Of a stretch of 64,000 nucleotides of DNA, positions 26,050 to 35,490 are shown one piece after another. The notes under the pieces are model-generated. The model did no database searches, was not told where the DNA came from, and saw only the letters and a list, made by a program, of their open reading frames with translations. Within the stretch, counting starts at the first letter, position 1. Each line of letters begins with the position of its first letter. This stretch comes from Halobacteriovorax vibrionivorans (GTDB lineage Bacteria; Bdellovibrionota; Bacteriovoracia; Bacteriovoracales; Bacteriovoracaceae), in the NCBI RefSeq assembly GCF_003346865.1, contig NZ_QDKL01000001.1:248001-312000 (forward strand). The letters are read 5' to 3'. A program made the translations under genes and the position numbers.

Positions 26050-26985
26050 TTAAAATAAATCAAGTACGAGGTTTCTTTTCATAGCAGAAGAAACCTCCAC
26101 CATTAGACCTGGACATGTCACATTAACTTCAGATAAACGATTTCCTAAAATATCAAAGGCGACTAAGTCTACTCCGTCATTCATAAGCTTCTTACAAACT
26201 TCTTCACACTCGTTTTTAACTTTTGGATCTAAGTCCACAGCAGAATACTTAGCACCTTGTGCAATATTGGCCAGGTACTCACCTTCTTGTGGAACCTTCA
26301 AGATTGTTCCAATCTCTTTTGCACGATAGAATATTGAGCGAATTTCGCCAGCGTAAACTGACTCATCAAATTGTTGCACAACAACTGGGCCTTTAAACTC
26401 ATCGCATTTGGCCTTAAATTTAGCCTCTAGCTCGTTTACACTGATTTTTTCAACACCTATTCCCTGATAAAGATCAAGAGGCTTTAAAATCAATTCTCGT
26501 ACGCCTTGCGCGCTAATTTTTTCAACGAAGCTCTTCACTCCATTTAATGACGTTCCAACATAGCTCTCAAGACTATTTTCTAATAAGTAAGCTTCTAGCT
26601 TTTCATTATGTTTCATAATTCCAATTGGATTATTTTTAACCTGAACAGCTGTCTTACTTTCTAAAAAGTCGAGCATCCATAAATATCGCTGATAGCGTGA
26701 ATCATATGGTGGATCAATTCGCATATGAAGTATTACTTCATGAGATAGAGTTACCTTTTCTTTCTCATTTACTTGGAAGTTTTCAATGTAGAAGTTTTCA
26801 TTGATGTCACCAGTGATTTTATAACAATCAAAGCTAACCTGACCTACATTTTTAATGTAGAAGTCATCTTCAAATAAAACAAAGACTTCGTTTCCTTTTT
26901 CTTGTGCCGTTAAGGCCATAAGAATAGTGGAATCTTTTTTTGTGACTAATTTCTCAATTGGATCGATAAAGAATATATGCTTCAT
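26050..26985 (-). CDS. Glutathione synthetase-like ATP-grasp ligase
   Basis: The 311-aa protein follows prokaryotic GshB: KHIFFIDPIEKL at the start, RIDPPYDSRYQ in the middle (GshB has DPPFD), NNPIGIMKHNEKL, and LILKPLDLYQGIGV. ATP-grasp metal and glycine-binding residues follow in VVVQQFDES, GEYLANIAQGAKYSA and SEVNVTCPGLM. It would ligate an amino acid to a gamma-glutamyl-type acceptor in the cytoplasm. No gshA lies nearby, and sequence identity to true GshB looks modest, so the substrate may differ. It is last in a likely three-gene unit with the aminopeptidase and a secreted protein. Confidence 0.78.
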   Translation of the reverse strand: MKHIFFIDPIEKLVTKKDSTILMALTAQEKGNEVFVLFEDDFYIKNVGQVSFDCYKITGDINENFYIENFQVNEKEKVTLSHEVILHMRIDPPYDSRYQRYLWMLDFLESKTAVQVKNNPIGIMKHNEKLEAYLLENSLESYVGTSLNGVKSFVEKISAQGVRELILKPLDLYQGIGVEKISVNELEAKFKAKCDEFKGPVVVQQFDESVYAGEIRSIFYRAKEIGTILKVPQEGEYLANIAQGAKYSAVDLDPKVKNECEEVCKKLMNDGVDLVAFDILGNRLSEVNVTCPGLMVEVSSAMKRNLVLDLF

Positions 26986-27009
26986 AATTAGAAGATAGCA
27001 TTTATTTCA

Positions 27010-28053
27010 TTATTTGGAATTATTTTTAAATAGATACTCTTCAAAACTTAACTCAGTATCGATATCTTCAAACTTTTGATACTTTGCTTCAATATCGGCC
27101 AATAGCTTTCTAAGATCACCTTGAAACTTTTGAGCGTAGTCTTCAATATAGGACAGGCTCTTTTCATAAGTCATAAATGCTGCAAGAGATGCACTATTCC
27201 ACTTCATTTTCTTTGGCCAGCACTTCTTGGCGTTAAGCTCTAGGCATAGCTCTTCTAGCTCACGAGGCATCGTCTCATTTAGGTATTGGTCTTTCTTGGC
27301 CTGCCAATCTTCACTGCTACGAAGAATTTCTTTAAGTTTCTTAGCGTGTTCAGTAATTGAAGCCTTAAGTTTTGAATTCAGTTTCAGATTCTTTAAGTAT
27401 TCATCTAGCTTTGGGTCATCTTTGTAATACTCAATAAGCATCTGTTTACCAAAGTAATTAGCGAGATTCTCATTGAGGTCCACTTCATTCTTAACAAAGA
27501 AGATTGTATGAAATAGTTCATGAAAAATAGTTTCAGTTAAACTATATCTTCCATACTCAAAGAATGAAGATAGAATTGGGTCATCAAAGTTTCCTAAGGT
27601 TGAGTATGCCAGCACATCTCTCACATAGGTTTCGTAACCCGATTCTTCCAACTCACGTGCAAATTCTCTAGCTGAGCTTTCTTTGAAAAACCCCAGATAA
27701 GGAAAACATCCATAAAAAGCAAAACATTCTTTGCGAGGCTTAACTTCATTTGGTCTTGAAGCTATAACTAAATAAGTTACGGCACGAGTTTTAAGTAGAG
27801 TTGTTTGTGAATAGATCTCTGTTGGCTTTTTATCCCAGTAATTATAAAAATACTTTTTGTAAGTTTCGATTTTCTTGATTTTTTCTTTATACTCAGGCTT
27901 TACTTTGGGATCCAAAAGAACGTCTTTATTATCTCGTGCGCTCCATAAGATATCAACTTGTCCTATCCCCTGCTCTGTTAAATAGCTTATTTTTGCACAT
28001 GATATAAAAGAGGTCGTAATCGTAAGAAGCAGTCCAAGTCTTAAAAAATCCAT
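27010..28053 (-). CDS. Putative zinc aminopeptidase (PF10023 type)
   Basis: The 347-aa protein has an N-terminal signal ending ITTSFISC, a lipobox-like Cys that suggests a lipoprotein. It then has the features of the PF10023 putative aminopeptidases: GQVDILWSARD, the YSTLGNFDDPILSSF stretch, and zinc motif HELFHTIFF (HExxH), followed by NENLANYFGK. It would act in the periplasm as a metallopeptidase. The start overlaps the end of the upstream secreted-protein gene by 13 bases. Confidence 0.85.
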   Translation of the reverse strand: MDFLRLGLLLTITTSFISCAKISYLTEQGIGQVDILWSARDNKDVLLDPKVKPEYKEKIKKIETYKKYFYNYWDKKPTEIYSQTTLLKTRAVTYLVIASRPNEVKPRKECFAFYGCFPYLGFFKESSAREFARELEESGYETYVRDVLAYSTLGNFDDPILSSFFEYGRYSLTETIFHELFHTIFFVKNEVDLNENLANYFGKQMLIEYYKDDPKLDEYLKNLKLNSKLKASITEHAKKLKEILRSSEDWQAKKDQYLNETMPRELEELCLELNAKKCWPKKMKWNSASLAAFMTYEKSLSYIEDYAQKFQGDLRKLLADIEAKYQKFEDIDTELSFEEYLFKNNSK

Positions 28054-28661
28054 GAGATCCCAGCGTTATATGAGAGTTGATCTCGTGCTTCTTCAAATTC
28101 AAAGGCACGAAATACAGTTTTAACAGACCCTTTTAATGAAATGAATCGTGTTAATCTAAATTTTAACGCAAAGGCAGCAAACATGGCACTATATTTTGTC
28201 TTATCTTCCTGAGATTCAATTAGGTAATCAGTGGATGTATCAAGATCTGTAACAAGTGTTCTTGATTTTAAAGTATATTCTTGATGACTCCAGCCAAGAG
28301 ATAAGAGAGGTTGTATAAAAGACTTTCGACTTGAAAAAGCCTGCCTTATCCCTATTCCATAACTACGAGTTTCGATATTAGTTGTCTCATTTTGAATAAC
28401 AAGGCCTGAACTAACACCACTATTGTCATACTTTCCATAGATTTCATTCTCGGAATGGGCGATATTAAATTCTATTCCTGTATAGGTTAGAAAATAGAAA
28501 GTTAAAGAGCCTGCATAAGTTCTTGTTCGATCAAAGGACTCTCTATTTGAGCCCAAAATATTCTTATTATAATTGAAATCGAGATCAAGCTCAGTCATTC
28601 CAAAGGAAAGTGAAGTTATAAAGCTTAAAATAAAATACTTAATTAACGTCTTTTTAATCAT
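28041..28661 (-). CDS. Small secreted, predicted outer-membrane beta-barrel protein
   Basis: The 206-aa protein has a signal peptide (IKYFILSFITSLSFG) and alternating strands (YTGIEFNIAHSEN, SYGIGIRQAF, LLSLGWSHQEYTL) ending in YNAGISWIF, with the C-terminal Phe of outer-membrane barrels. The size suggests an eight-stranded barrel. It overlaps the downstream aminopeptidase gene by 13 bases and is 84 bases from miaB. No specific family. Confidence 0.62.
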   Translation of the reverse strand: MIKKTLIKYFILSFITSLSFGMTELDLDFNYNKNILGSNRESFDRTRTYAGSLTFYFLTYTGIEFNIAHSENEIYGKYDNSGVSSGLVIQNETTNIETRSYGIGIRQAFSSRKSFIQPLLSLGWSHQEYTLKSRTLVTDLDTSTDYLIESQEDKTKYSAMFAAFALKFRLTRFISLKGSVKTVFRAFEFEEARDQLSYNAGISWIF

Positions 28662-28745
28662 AAAATATCCTCATAGATATCTTACAACTTTAAAGCTCAC
28701 TAATAGTCATTTAGGCAAAGAACTCCAAACCCTTGTTATTTCGGG

Positions 28746-30221
28746 CTATTGTAAGCGTCTTCCTAAGTCTTGAAGAAGTTCACCCTGACATGAAAGAGCT
28801 GTTGTACTGATACATTTCACATCAACCCAGTGCCATTTTAGATTAAGATCTTCTGGTCCCTTGAAGTGAATCACGCGATTACAATTCGTTCTCCCCTTCC
28901 ACTTAGTCTCACCTTTCATTGTATTTGCCCCTTCTACAAGAACACGATACGTCTTTCCAACCATTGTAGAGCGGATCTTTTCCTGGATAGAAAGTTGGAA
29001 AGCCTGAACTTCATGCAATCGAGATTTTCTAATTTCTTGTGTTAAGAAGTCTTCCATCTTAGCTGCACGAGTCTTACTTCTTTGAGAGTAGACATAAGAA
29101 TAGATGAAATCAAATTGAGCTTTCTCAAGTAGATCTAGTGTTTCTTTATGTTCTTCATCTGTTTCATTTACAAATCCACAGATAATATCAGTAGAAAGAA
29201 CGATTTCTGGCTGGGCCTTACGAAGTTTCTCTAATAGACCAAGGTAATGTTCTTTCGTGTACTCACGATTCATTCTTTGAAGTACAGTATTTGAACCTGA
29301 TTGAACAGGTAGGTGTAAGTGCTTTGATAATTTCTTAGCTTCACCATGAGCAGCGATAAGATCATCACTTACATCATATGGGTGTGAAGTCGTATATCTT
29401 AGAATTTCTAGGCCATTAATTTGATCTAATTCCATAATTAGATCAGATATACGCTCTCCATTTTCTTTTCCAAACGAGTTTACGTTCTGACCAAGAAGCA
29501 TAACCTCTTGAATTCCTTGATATTCAACGAGTCTTCTTACGTCCTCAACAATTTCGGCCTGCTTTCTAGAACGTTCGCGACCACGTGTATAAGGAACGAT
29601 ACAATAAGTACAATATTTGTCACAGCCTTTGATAATATTAACAAATGCCTGTGGTGTTCCGTGATTAATCTTTGTTTCAATTGAAAAATTAGAAGAGCGG
29701 TCCCAAGTATTAACGGAAAACTTATTATCTCCTGCATAAGTTCGGTAAACCATATCGTTAATTGTATCAATAGTGTCTGGGCCAAAAGCAAAATTCAGGT
29801 GTTTGAATTTTTTTACAAGATCCTTTCCTTCAGTTTGGGCAACACAACCGCCTACTCCAACAACTAATTCTTCACCTTTCTTCTTTTTTAAGTGTTTCAA
29901 CTCACCTAATTGTGAATAAAACTTATTATTTGCAAGTTCTCTTACTGCACACGTATTAAAAAGTACTAAACTTGCTTCATCTAGATCTTCAGTATGTGAA
30001 AAATTGAGATTTTTTAAATGAGCAAGAATTCTTTCAGTGTCATGATAATTCATCTGACAACCGTAAGTTTTCATCCAAACTTTACGAGGTGGAAAATCCA
30101 CATCACCTAATCGAATGATACGATCTCCAGTATTTTCGTCTAAGAATGATGTTGCTATGTGATTTTGCTTACTTACACCTAAACCACTTGGAGAATTTAA
30201 TTCGTTAGTCTGATTTTCCAT
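28746..30221 (-). CDS. miaB: tRNA-2-methylthio-N6-dimethylallyladenosine synthase MiaB
   Basis: The 491-aa methylthiotransferase has an N-terminal domain with three cluster cysteines (TYGCQMN, NTCAVREL, GVGGCVAQ). The radical-SAM cluster motif is GCDKYCTYCIVPYTRG. Later segments LPVQSGSNTVLQRMNR and a C-terminal TRAM region complete the family architecture. It adds the 2-methylthio group to i6A37 of tRNAs. At 491 aa it carries about 30 extra N-terminal residues relative to typical MiaB. Its direction matches its neighbours but spacing (84 bases) leaves operon membership open. Confidence 0.96.
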   Translation of the reverse strand: MENQTNELNSPSGLGVSKQNHIATSFLDENTGDRIIRLGDVDFPPRKVWMKTYGCQMNYHDTERILAHLKNLNFSHTEDLDEASLVLFNTCAVRELANNKFYSQLGELKHLKKKKGEELVVGVGGCVAQTEGKDLVKKFKHLNFAFGPDTIDTINDMVYRTYAGDNKFSVNTWDRSSNFSIETKINHGTPQAFVNIIKGCDKYCTYCIVPYTRGRERSRKQAEIVEDVRRLVEYQGIQEVMLLGQNVNSFGKENGERISDLIMELDQINGLEILRYTTSHPYDVSDDLIAAHGEAKKLSKHLHLPVQSGSNTVLQRMNREYTKEHYLGLLEKLRKAQPEIVLSTDIICGFVNETDEEHKETLDLLEKAQFDFIYSYVYSQRSKTRAAKMEDFLTQEIRKSRLHEVQAFQLSIQEKIRSTMVGKTYRVLVEGANTMKGETKWKGRTNCNRVIHFKGPEDLNLKWHWVDVKCISTTALSCQGELLQDLGRRLQ

Positions 30222-30467
30222 AAAAACCTCATTTGCCCAGAGACGCCGCTAGTAGTACGGGCCAAAAGTCCTGAACATTAGTATATAAATAGCTGAAATT
30301 ACGATAAAACCTAGCGAAAAGCTATGAGATAATATCCCATAAACTACTGAAATCATTAGAATTTTATTACCGAATCAGCTATAAAATCTGGCGATAATAT
30401 GGTCTTTTTTTAGATGTTTTTGAGTGAAATGTAAATGAGATAAGTAAAATTGACCCAGAAATGCAAA

Positions 30468-30489
30468 GGCCCGCTATAAATAGCGGGCC
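30468..30489 (-). terminator. Intrinsic terminator after the H1-like gene
   Basis: Perfect 9-bp stem GGCCCGCTA/TAGCGGGCC with a 4-base loop; a short T-run follows on the minus strand. It separates the H1-like gene from miaB. Confidence 0.85.
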
Positions 30490-30514
30490 CTTTATGAATT
30501 AAGAATAAATGTTC

Positions 30515-31009
30515 TTATTTCTTTTTTGCAACTTTTTTCTTAGTAGCTTTCTTCTTAGTCGTTTTCTTCGCTACTTTTTTCTTTGTTGCTTTCTTTTTTG
30601 TAGCTTTTTTAGCAGCTTTCTTCTTAGTTGCTTTCTTTGCTACTTTTTTCTTAGTAGTTTTTTTCTTTGCTACTTTCTTCTTTGTTGCTTTTTTCTTAGT
30701 AGCTTTCTTCTTAGTTGCTTTTTTCTTAGCTACTTTCTTCTTAGTAGCTTTTTTCTTAGCAACTTTCTTCTTAGTTGCTTTTTTCTTAGCTACTTTCTTC
30801 TTAGTTGCTTTCTTTGCTACTTTTTTCTTTGTTGCTTTTTTCTTAGTTACTTTTTTCTTTGTAGCTTTTTTCTTAGTAACTTTCTTTTTTGTAGCTTTTT
30901 TCTTTGCTACTTTTTTCTTTGTAGCCTTTTTAGCTACTTTCTTTTTTGTAGCTTTTTTAGCTACTTTTTTCTTAGTTGTCTTTTTAGTAGTTTTCTTTTT
31001 AACTGCCAT
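30515..31009 (-). CDS. Histone H1-like Lys/Ala-repeat DNA-binding protein
   Basis: The 164-aa protein is built almost wholly of Lys, Ala, Thr and Val in short repeats of KKKVAKKATKKK type, like the C-terminal tails of eukaryotic H1 and bacterial H1-like (HctB/AlgP-type) proteins. The charge is extremely positive, so it should bind nucleic acid non-specifically and help compact the nucleoid. The start at 31009 (MAVKKKTTKK) has AGGAGG six bases upstream; the ATG at 31015 abuts that site and is less likely. The repeats make this region prone to length change. Confidence 0.85.
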   Translation of the reverse strand: MAVKKKTTKKTTKKKVAKKATKKKVAKKATKKKVAKKKATKKKVTKKKATKKKVTKKKATKKKVAKKATKKKVAKKKATKKKVAKKKATKKKVAKKKATKKKATKKKATKKKVAKKKTTKKKVAKKATKKKAAKKATKKKATKKKVAKKTTKKKATKKKVAKKK

Positions 31010-31043
31010 TGACATCCTCCTGGTTTTTTCAATACTTATATTT

Positions 31044-31072
31044 ATGGTAAACATTATTTTATTTGTGTGCAA
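31044..31072 (-). promoter_or_regulatory. Candidate promoter of the H1-like gene
   Basis: On the minus strand TTGCAC, 17 bases, TACCAT, about 40 bases before the start codon. Confidence 0.4.
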
Positions 31073-31187
31073 ACAAAAAATAACATTTTGATTAGCATAA
31101 GTATCTTTTTTATTTCCCTATGTTCTTTTTTAACTTCGGATTAATTTGGAAATTACTTTAAATTATTTTTAAAGAAAACAGCGAAAC

Positions 31188-31205
31188 AAGCCGACAGCAC
31201 GGCTT
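31188..31205 (+). other. Orphan terminator-like hairpin in a 379-base gap
   Basis: AAGCCG/CGGCTT stem with loop ACAGCA, then TTTTTC on the plus strand. No plus-strand gene lies upstream. The 31010-31388 gap between clpA and the H1-like gene is otherwise AT-rich and holds only the H1-like promoter and the clpA terminator. It may end a short plus-strand RNA. Confidence 0.35.
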
Positions 31206-31316
31206 TTTCAAAAAACATAAAAACTTGAAAAACAAGTTATAGACGTTAGTTACAACTTTGAGTTTACAAAAAAATTAACTGAAATTTTTTTTCATTTTTT
31301 TTCAAAAAAGAAGCAA

Positions 31317-31339
31317 AAACTGCCCTTTCAGGGCAGTTT
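31317..31339 (-). terminator. Intrinsic terminator after clpA
   Basis: Perfect 10-bp stem AAACTGCCCT/AGGGCAGTTT with a 3-base loop and flanking T-rich sequence on the minus strand. Confidence 0.88.
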
Positions 31340-31388
31340 CGCAATTTTTAAAAGTATGTATTTGGGAAGTATTTAATGAATAAAAAGA

Positions 31389-33731
31389 TTAAAAAAGAAG
31401 TTTTAGCTCATCATCTTCAACTGTAACTTCAATCTTTCCACCTTGAGTAAGTTTACCGAATAAAACCTCTGTTGAAATTGGCTTCTTAAGCTTCTGATCA
31501 ATGATTCGAGCAATTGGTCTTGCCCCCATTTTTTCATCAAAACCGTTTTCAGCAAGCCAGATTTTTGCTTTTTCTGTTAAAACGATCTCAATATTCTTAG
31601 CTGCTAACTTCATTTCTAGTTGAGAAACGAATTTTTCAACAATCTTAACAATGTACTCAGTAGAAAGTTTATCAAAATGGACAATTCCATCTAAACGGTT
31701 ACGAAATTCAGGGCTAAAAAAGTTCTTTATGGTCTGATCTCGCTTACCTGTATTCTTTGCAGAAGTCTTGGCAAGACCGATTGCTCCACTGTCCATTTCC
31801 TTGGCCCCAGCGTTCGTAGTCATGATTATCACTGTGTTTGTGAAGTCAGTCGTTCTTCCTTGGGAGTCTGTTAATGACCCATGATCCATTACCTGAAGAA
31901 GGATATTATAGATATCAACATGTGCTTTCTCTATTTCATCAAGAAGTAACACAGAATGTGGGTTTTTCTTAACAGCATCCGTTAAAAGTCCACCTTGATC
32001 ATGGCCAACATAACCTGGAGGCGAACCAATTAGCTTACTGACTGAATGTTTTTCCATATATTCAGACATATCGAAGCGTTCTAGATGACAACCTAACTGA
32101 TTTGCTAGTTGTTTTGCTAATTCAGTCTTACCAACACCAGTAGGTCCAGCAAAAAGGAAGCTTGAAATAGGCTTTCCTTCATCTCCTAAACCTGATTTTG
32201 CCATGTAAATTGCTTGTGATACTTCATCAACAGCATGATCTTGGCCAAAAATAAGCATTTTAAGGTTCTTATTTAGGTCTTTTAGCTTATCTTTTTCAGT
32301 TGTTTCAACTGTAAGCTTAGGGATATTTGCCATTTTTGCGACAACATCTTCGATATCTTTCTTAGTAATTGAAGATTTCTTCTTCTTTTCAGGACGAATT
32401 TGATTTAAAGCACCTGCTTCATCGATAGCATCGATTGATTTATCAGGGTTCTTCCTATCCATTAAGTAACGAGAAGTTAGAGCAACTGCTTCTTTTATGA
32501 CATTATCAGAGATCTTTACACCATGATAAGTTTCAAACTTCGGCTTTAATCCCTTTAAAATTGCAATTGTGTCTTCATTTGATGGTTCATCAATATCAAT
32601 TTTTTGGAATCTTCTATTAAAAGCAGGGTCTTTTTCAATGAATTTACGATGTTCGGCATATGTAGTTGACCCGATTACACGTACAACTCCACGACTTAAA
32701 GCAGGCTTTAATAAGTTTGATGCATCCATACTTCCGCCAGATGTTGCCCCGGCACCCATAACCGTATGCATTTCATCGATAAAAAGAATCGCTTTTTTGC
32801 CATCTTTATCTAGCTTTTCAAGGTCTTTAATAACACCTTTTACTCTTTGCTCGAAATCACCTCTAAATTTTGCACCAGCAACGAGTGCTGCCATATCTAA
32901 ATTAAAGATTGTTGTTCCCTTTAACACTTCTGGAACATCTTCTTCAACAATTCTCTGAGCTAGGCCTTCAACAATGGCGGTCTTACCAACACCTGCTTCA
33001 CCAACAAGAAGAGGGTTATTCTTACGTCGACGACATAGAATTTGAACAATTCTCAATGCCTCTTCTTCTCTTCCAACTAAAGGATCAATTCTGTTCTCAC
33101 GTGCTTGCTCATTTAAATTAATTGTAAACTTTGCAAGAAATGAGTCTCCTTTCTTAGATCTTGATGAGACATCCTCACCTTCAACATATTCAATTCGAGG
33201 AATTTCTTCTCCACCTTCTTCATCATCTGAGCTCAATCCATGAGAAATCGCTTTCACGACATCAAATCTTTCAATTCCCTGCTTCTGAAGAGAGTAAAGA
33301 GCGAAGCTTTCTTTCTCTTGGAATAGTGAAACAAGAAGATTTACTCCTAAGATCTGGCTTTTCCCACTTGATTGAACATGGATAGCAGCTCTTTGAATAA
33401 CTCTCTGTAGAGACATGGAGATCTCTGGTTGATATGTGATCCCATTTTCTCGTGCTAATTCTCTCAGTTCATCATTAACAAATTGTTGTTTTGATAAAGA
33501 ATCGATTTGATCTTCCGTTAGAATACTAAAGTTTGATTCATCGTGAATAAACTCATTGAGTTCACTCTCCATTTCATCAAGATTACCACCACAATATTCG
33601 ATGATCTCTCTCACATTTTCATCAGATAATAAGGAGAGAAGAACATTTTCTAATGTCAGATATTCATGCCTAAGAGTATTCGCCCTTTGGATCGATTCGT
33701 TAATGATGGTTTCAAGTTTTTTTGACATCAT
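31389..33731 (-). CDS. clpA: ClpA, ATPase subunit of the ClpAP protease
   Basis: At 780 aa it has typical ClpA length. The N-terminal Clp repeat domain (residues 1-150) is followed by AAA-1 with Walker A GEAGVGKT and Walker B ILFIDEMH, and AAA-2 with Walker A GPTGVGKT, VLLLDEIEKAH and FRNRLDGIVHF. It lacks the long ClpB middle coiled coil. ClpA unfolds proteins for ClpP (gene at 6.2 kb). The tandem ATG start has GGAG upstream. It is 17 bases after clpS in one operon. Confidence 0.97.
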   Translation of the reverse strand: MMSKKLETIINESIQRANTLRHEYLTLENVLLSLLSDENVREIIEYCGGNLDEMESELNEFIHDESNFSILTEDQIDSLSKQQFVNDELRELARENGITYQPEISMSLQRVIQRAAIHVQSSGKSQILGVNLLVSLFQEKESFALYSLQKQGIERFDVVKAISHGLSSDDEEGGEEIPRIEYVEGEDVSSRSKKGDSFLAKFTINLNEQARENRIDPLVGREEEALRIVQILCRRRKNNPLLVGEAGVGKTAIVEGLAQRIVEEDVPEVLKGTTIFNLDMAALVAGAKFRGDFEQRVKGVIKDLEKLDKDGKKAILFIDEMHTVMGAGATSGGSMDASNLLKPALSRGVVRVIGSTTYAEHRKFIEKDPAFNRRFQKIDIDEPSNEDTIAILKGLKPKFETYHGVKISDNVIKEAVALTSRYLMDRKNPDKSIDAIDEAGALNQIRPEKKKKSSITKKDIEDVVAKMANIPKLTVETTEKDKLKDLNKNLKMLIFGQDHAVDEVSQAIYMAKSGLGDEGKPISSFLFAGPTGVGKTELAKQLANQLGCHLERFDMSEYMEKHSVSKLIGSPPGYVGHDQGGLLTDAVKKNPHSVLLLDEIEKAHVDIYNILLQVMDHGSLTDSQGRTTDFTNTVIIMTTNAGAKEMDSGAIGLAKTSAKNTGKRDQTIKNFFSPEFRNRLDGIVHFDKLSTEYIVKIVEKFVSQLEMKLAAKNIEIVLTEKAKIWLAENGFDEKMGARPIARIIDQKLKKPISTEVLFGKLTQGGKIEVTVEDDELKLLF

Positions 33732-33748
33732 TTTCTTTGCTCCTGTGC

Positions 33749-34105
33749 CTATTCAGGCTCAACGGTACATAATAGTGGATGACCTTCTTTCTTGGCCTCC
33801 GAGAGCACCTTGTTCATCTTAGTCTCGGCCACTTCATAGGAATATGTGCCGCAAACTCCGCGGCCATTATTGTGAACATCAAGCATAATCTTCATCGCCT
33901 CTTCTTGGCTTCGATTGAAAATATGCATCAATATCCAAATAACAAATTCCATCGTCGTATAATCATCATTATGAAGTACGACATGATATTTTGATGGCTT
34001 TTTTACTCTAACTTTATCAGCTACAGCAATATCCCCATCCTCTTCAGTACTAAAGATGGGAGTAAAAATACTCATGTCAATATTAGCGTCTTTTTTAAAA
34101 TTCAA
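33749..34105 (-). CDS. clpS: ClpS, adaptor for ClpA (N-end rule)
   Basis: The 118-aa protein has the ClpS core YHVVLHNDDYTTMEFVIWIL (Asn/Asp of the N-degron pocket), then HNNGRGVCGTYSYEVAETK and a C-terminal helix. It delivers substrates with bulky N-terminal residues to ClpA. The TTG start at 34105 has GGAG eight bases upstream. An ATG at 34075 in the same frame lacks a ribosome-binding site but would still include the core domain. Confidence 0.96.
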   Translation of the reverse strand: MNFKKDANIDMSIFTPIFSTEEDGDIAVADKVRVKKPSKYHVVLHNDDYTTMEFVIWILMHIFNRSQEEAMKIMLDVHNNGRGVCGTYSYEVAETKMNKVLSEAKKEGHPLLCTVEPE

Positions 34106-34214
34106 ATTATCTTCTCCACTTCATCAATGATTTTTCTTTCTTTTCTATTATCGCTTATGTGTGCTAATCTTTTCAAGGAGTATACGACTGAAAAATCACT
34201 AAAAAAGGTCACTT

Positions 34215-34721
34215 ATGAACTTCTTCGACTTCTTTAAACAAAATAAGAAAACAGATTCAATTAATGATATTCACGACTTCCTCAATAGCACTTTTCCTCA
34301 CATGGATGAAGAGCGCCTCGTCATTCTCTCTTGTTTCGCTGGACTACTTGCTCGTATTGCCTATACTGATTTCAATGTTTGCCAACGCGAAAAAAGCGAA
34401 ATGGAAAAAATACTACGAGATGTAACAAATCTTACAGAAGACGAAGCAAAACACGTCACTGAATATTCAATAAAAATGATGAAACAACTTTCTGGTCTCG
34501 ATACTAGAAGTTATTGTACACCACTTGTGGATATTCTCTCACAAAATGAAAGATATAAAGTATTAAAAGCCTTATTTGCAATTGCTGCTGCCGATGGTGA
34601 AGTTGATCGCGTTGAAAGTAACGAGATAAGCTATATTGCAAACTCTCTAGTTCTCGAAAAAAAATATTTCCTTAGCGCACAAGCTGACGTCAAAGAGTAT
34701 TTAAAAACTTTGCAAGTTTAA
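34215..34721 (+). CDS. TerB-like domain protein
   Basis: The 168-aa soluble helical protein has two TerB-like halves: LVILSCFAGLLARIAYTDFN with acidic residues after it, and ALFAIAAADGEVDRVESNEI, the conserved (A)DG(E/K)xxxxE metal-binding pattern of TerB/DjlA N-domains. TerB domains occur in tellurite-resistance and stress or membrane-linked complexes; the role here is unknown. The gene lies 53 bases before an SH3-domain gene in the same direction. Confidence 0.75.
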   Translation: MNFFDFFKQNKKTDSINDIHDFLNSTFPHMDEERLVILSCFAGLLARIAYTDFNVCQREKSEMEKILRDVTNLTEDEAKHVTEYSIKMMKQLSGLDTRSYCTPLVDILSQNERYKVLKALFAIAAADGEVDRVESNEISYIANSLVLEKKYFLSAQADVKEYLKTLQV

Positions 34722-34774
34722 AACTATTCTCTACACTTATATAAGTTACTAGAATAATTAAACAAGGAAGTTAA

Positions 34775-35458
34775 ATGAAAGAGATGAATAATTCTTCAAC
34801 GGAAGAATTTAAGGGGAATTTTAATTTTGCTAGCATCTTAGATAAGAACGAAAAGAAGATTGCAAAGAGCCCTATTTCTAATCTTCTTCAATCCACGACT
34901 CAAACTGTTATAGATCGTGAAGAAGAAAATACCGACAATTCTAATGGAAAAGATCAATTATATAAGAAAATAGAAGAATTAGAGCGCAGATTTGAAACAA
35001 AAGAAGTAAATGAGAAATTTGAAAGACTAGAATCACTTCTTCAATCAATTATCATTAACCAAAAAAGTGTCAAAGAACAAATTGAGTACAAACCTCAAGA
35101 AGAGATCCTTCCAACGGCAAGAGACAACAAAAGTATTATCATTGCCAGTGGAATCTTATCAATTGCCATTATCCTTGGGGCGTTTATTTATACTCCTTCA
35201 AAAGAAATTCAGCCTGCGCCAAAGCAAGCAATCAAAGAAGTCATAACTAAAAAAGAGTTCTTCACACCTATTAAATATTTAAACCTTAGAAGTATTCCAA
35301 GTACCAAGGGAACAAAGCTTCAAGTAGTAGCGCCAAATACTCGTGTTGAGGTCCTAAAAACTGATGGCGATTGGGTTCAAATTGAATACCGCGATTATTT
35401 AAAAAACACTCTTCATACAGGTTGGGTTTACGATCAAAAGAATTTAAAATCTATATAA
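34775..35458 (+). CDS. Single-pass membrane protein with bacterial SH3 domain
   Basis: In this 227-aa protein residues 1-60 are hydrophilic and residues about 62-110 form a coiled coil (KKIEELERRFETKEVNEKFE). One membrane helix lies near 125-147 (SIIIASGILSIAIILGAFIY). The C-terminal 65 residues form an SH3b domain (FFTPIKYLNLRSIPSTKGTK to HTGWVYDQKNL). The topology puts the coiled coil in the cytoplasm and SH3b in the periplasm, where such domains bind peptidoglycan or partner proteins. AGGAAG precedes the ATG. Confidence 0.75.
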   Translation: MKEMNNSSTEEFKGNFNFASILDKNEKKIAKSPISNLLQSTTQTVIDREEENTDNSNGKDQLYKKIEELERRFETKEVNEKFERLESLLQSIIINQKSVKEQIEYKPQEEILPTARDNKSIIIASGILSIAIILGAFIYTPSKEIQPAPKQAIKEVITKKEFFTPIKYLNLRSIPSTKGTKLQVVAPNTRVEVLKTDGDWVQIEYRDYLKNTLHTGWVYDQKNLKSI

Positions 35459-35472
35459 TTTCAACAAGATAC

Positions 35473-35490
35473 AGGGGCTTAACGGCCCCT
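35473..35490 (+). terminator. Possible terminator hairpin after the SH3 gene
   Basis: AGGGGC/GCCCCT stem with a 6-base loop, 15 bases after the stop codon. There is no T-run, so termination is uncertain. Confidence 0.35.

Noticed and set aside
30509..31012. Plus-strand ORF of 167 aa rich in Phe, Leu, Ser and Cys
   Set aside because: It is the mirror image of the Lys/Ala-repeat gene on the minus strand; the repeat makes a long open antisense frame by codon bias.
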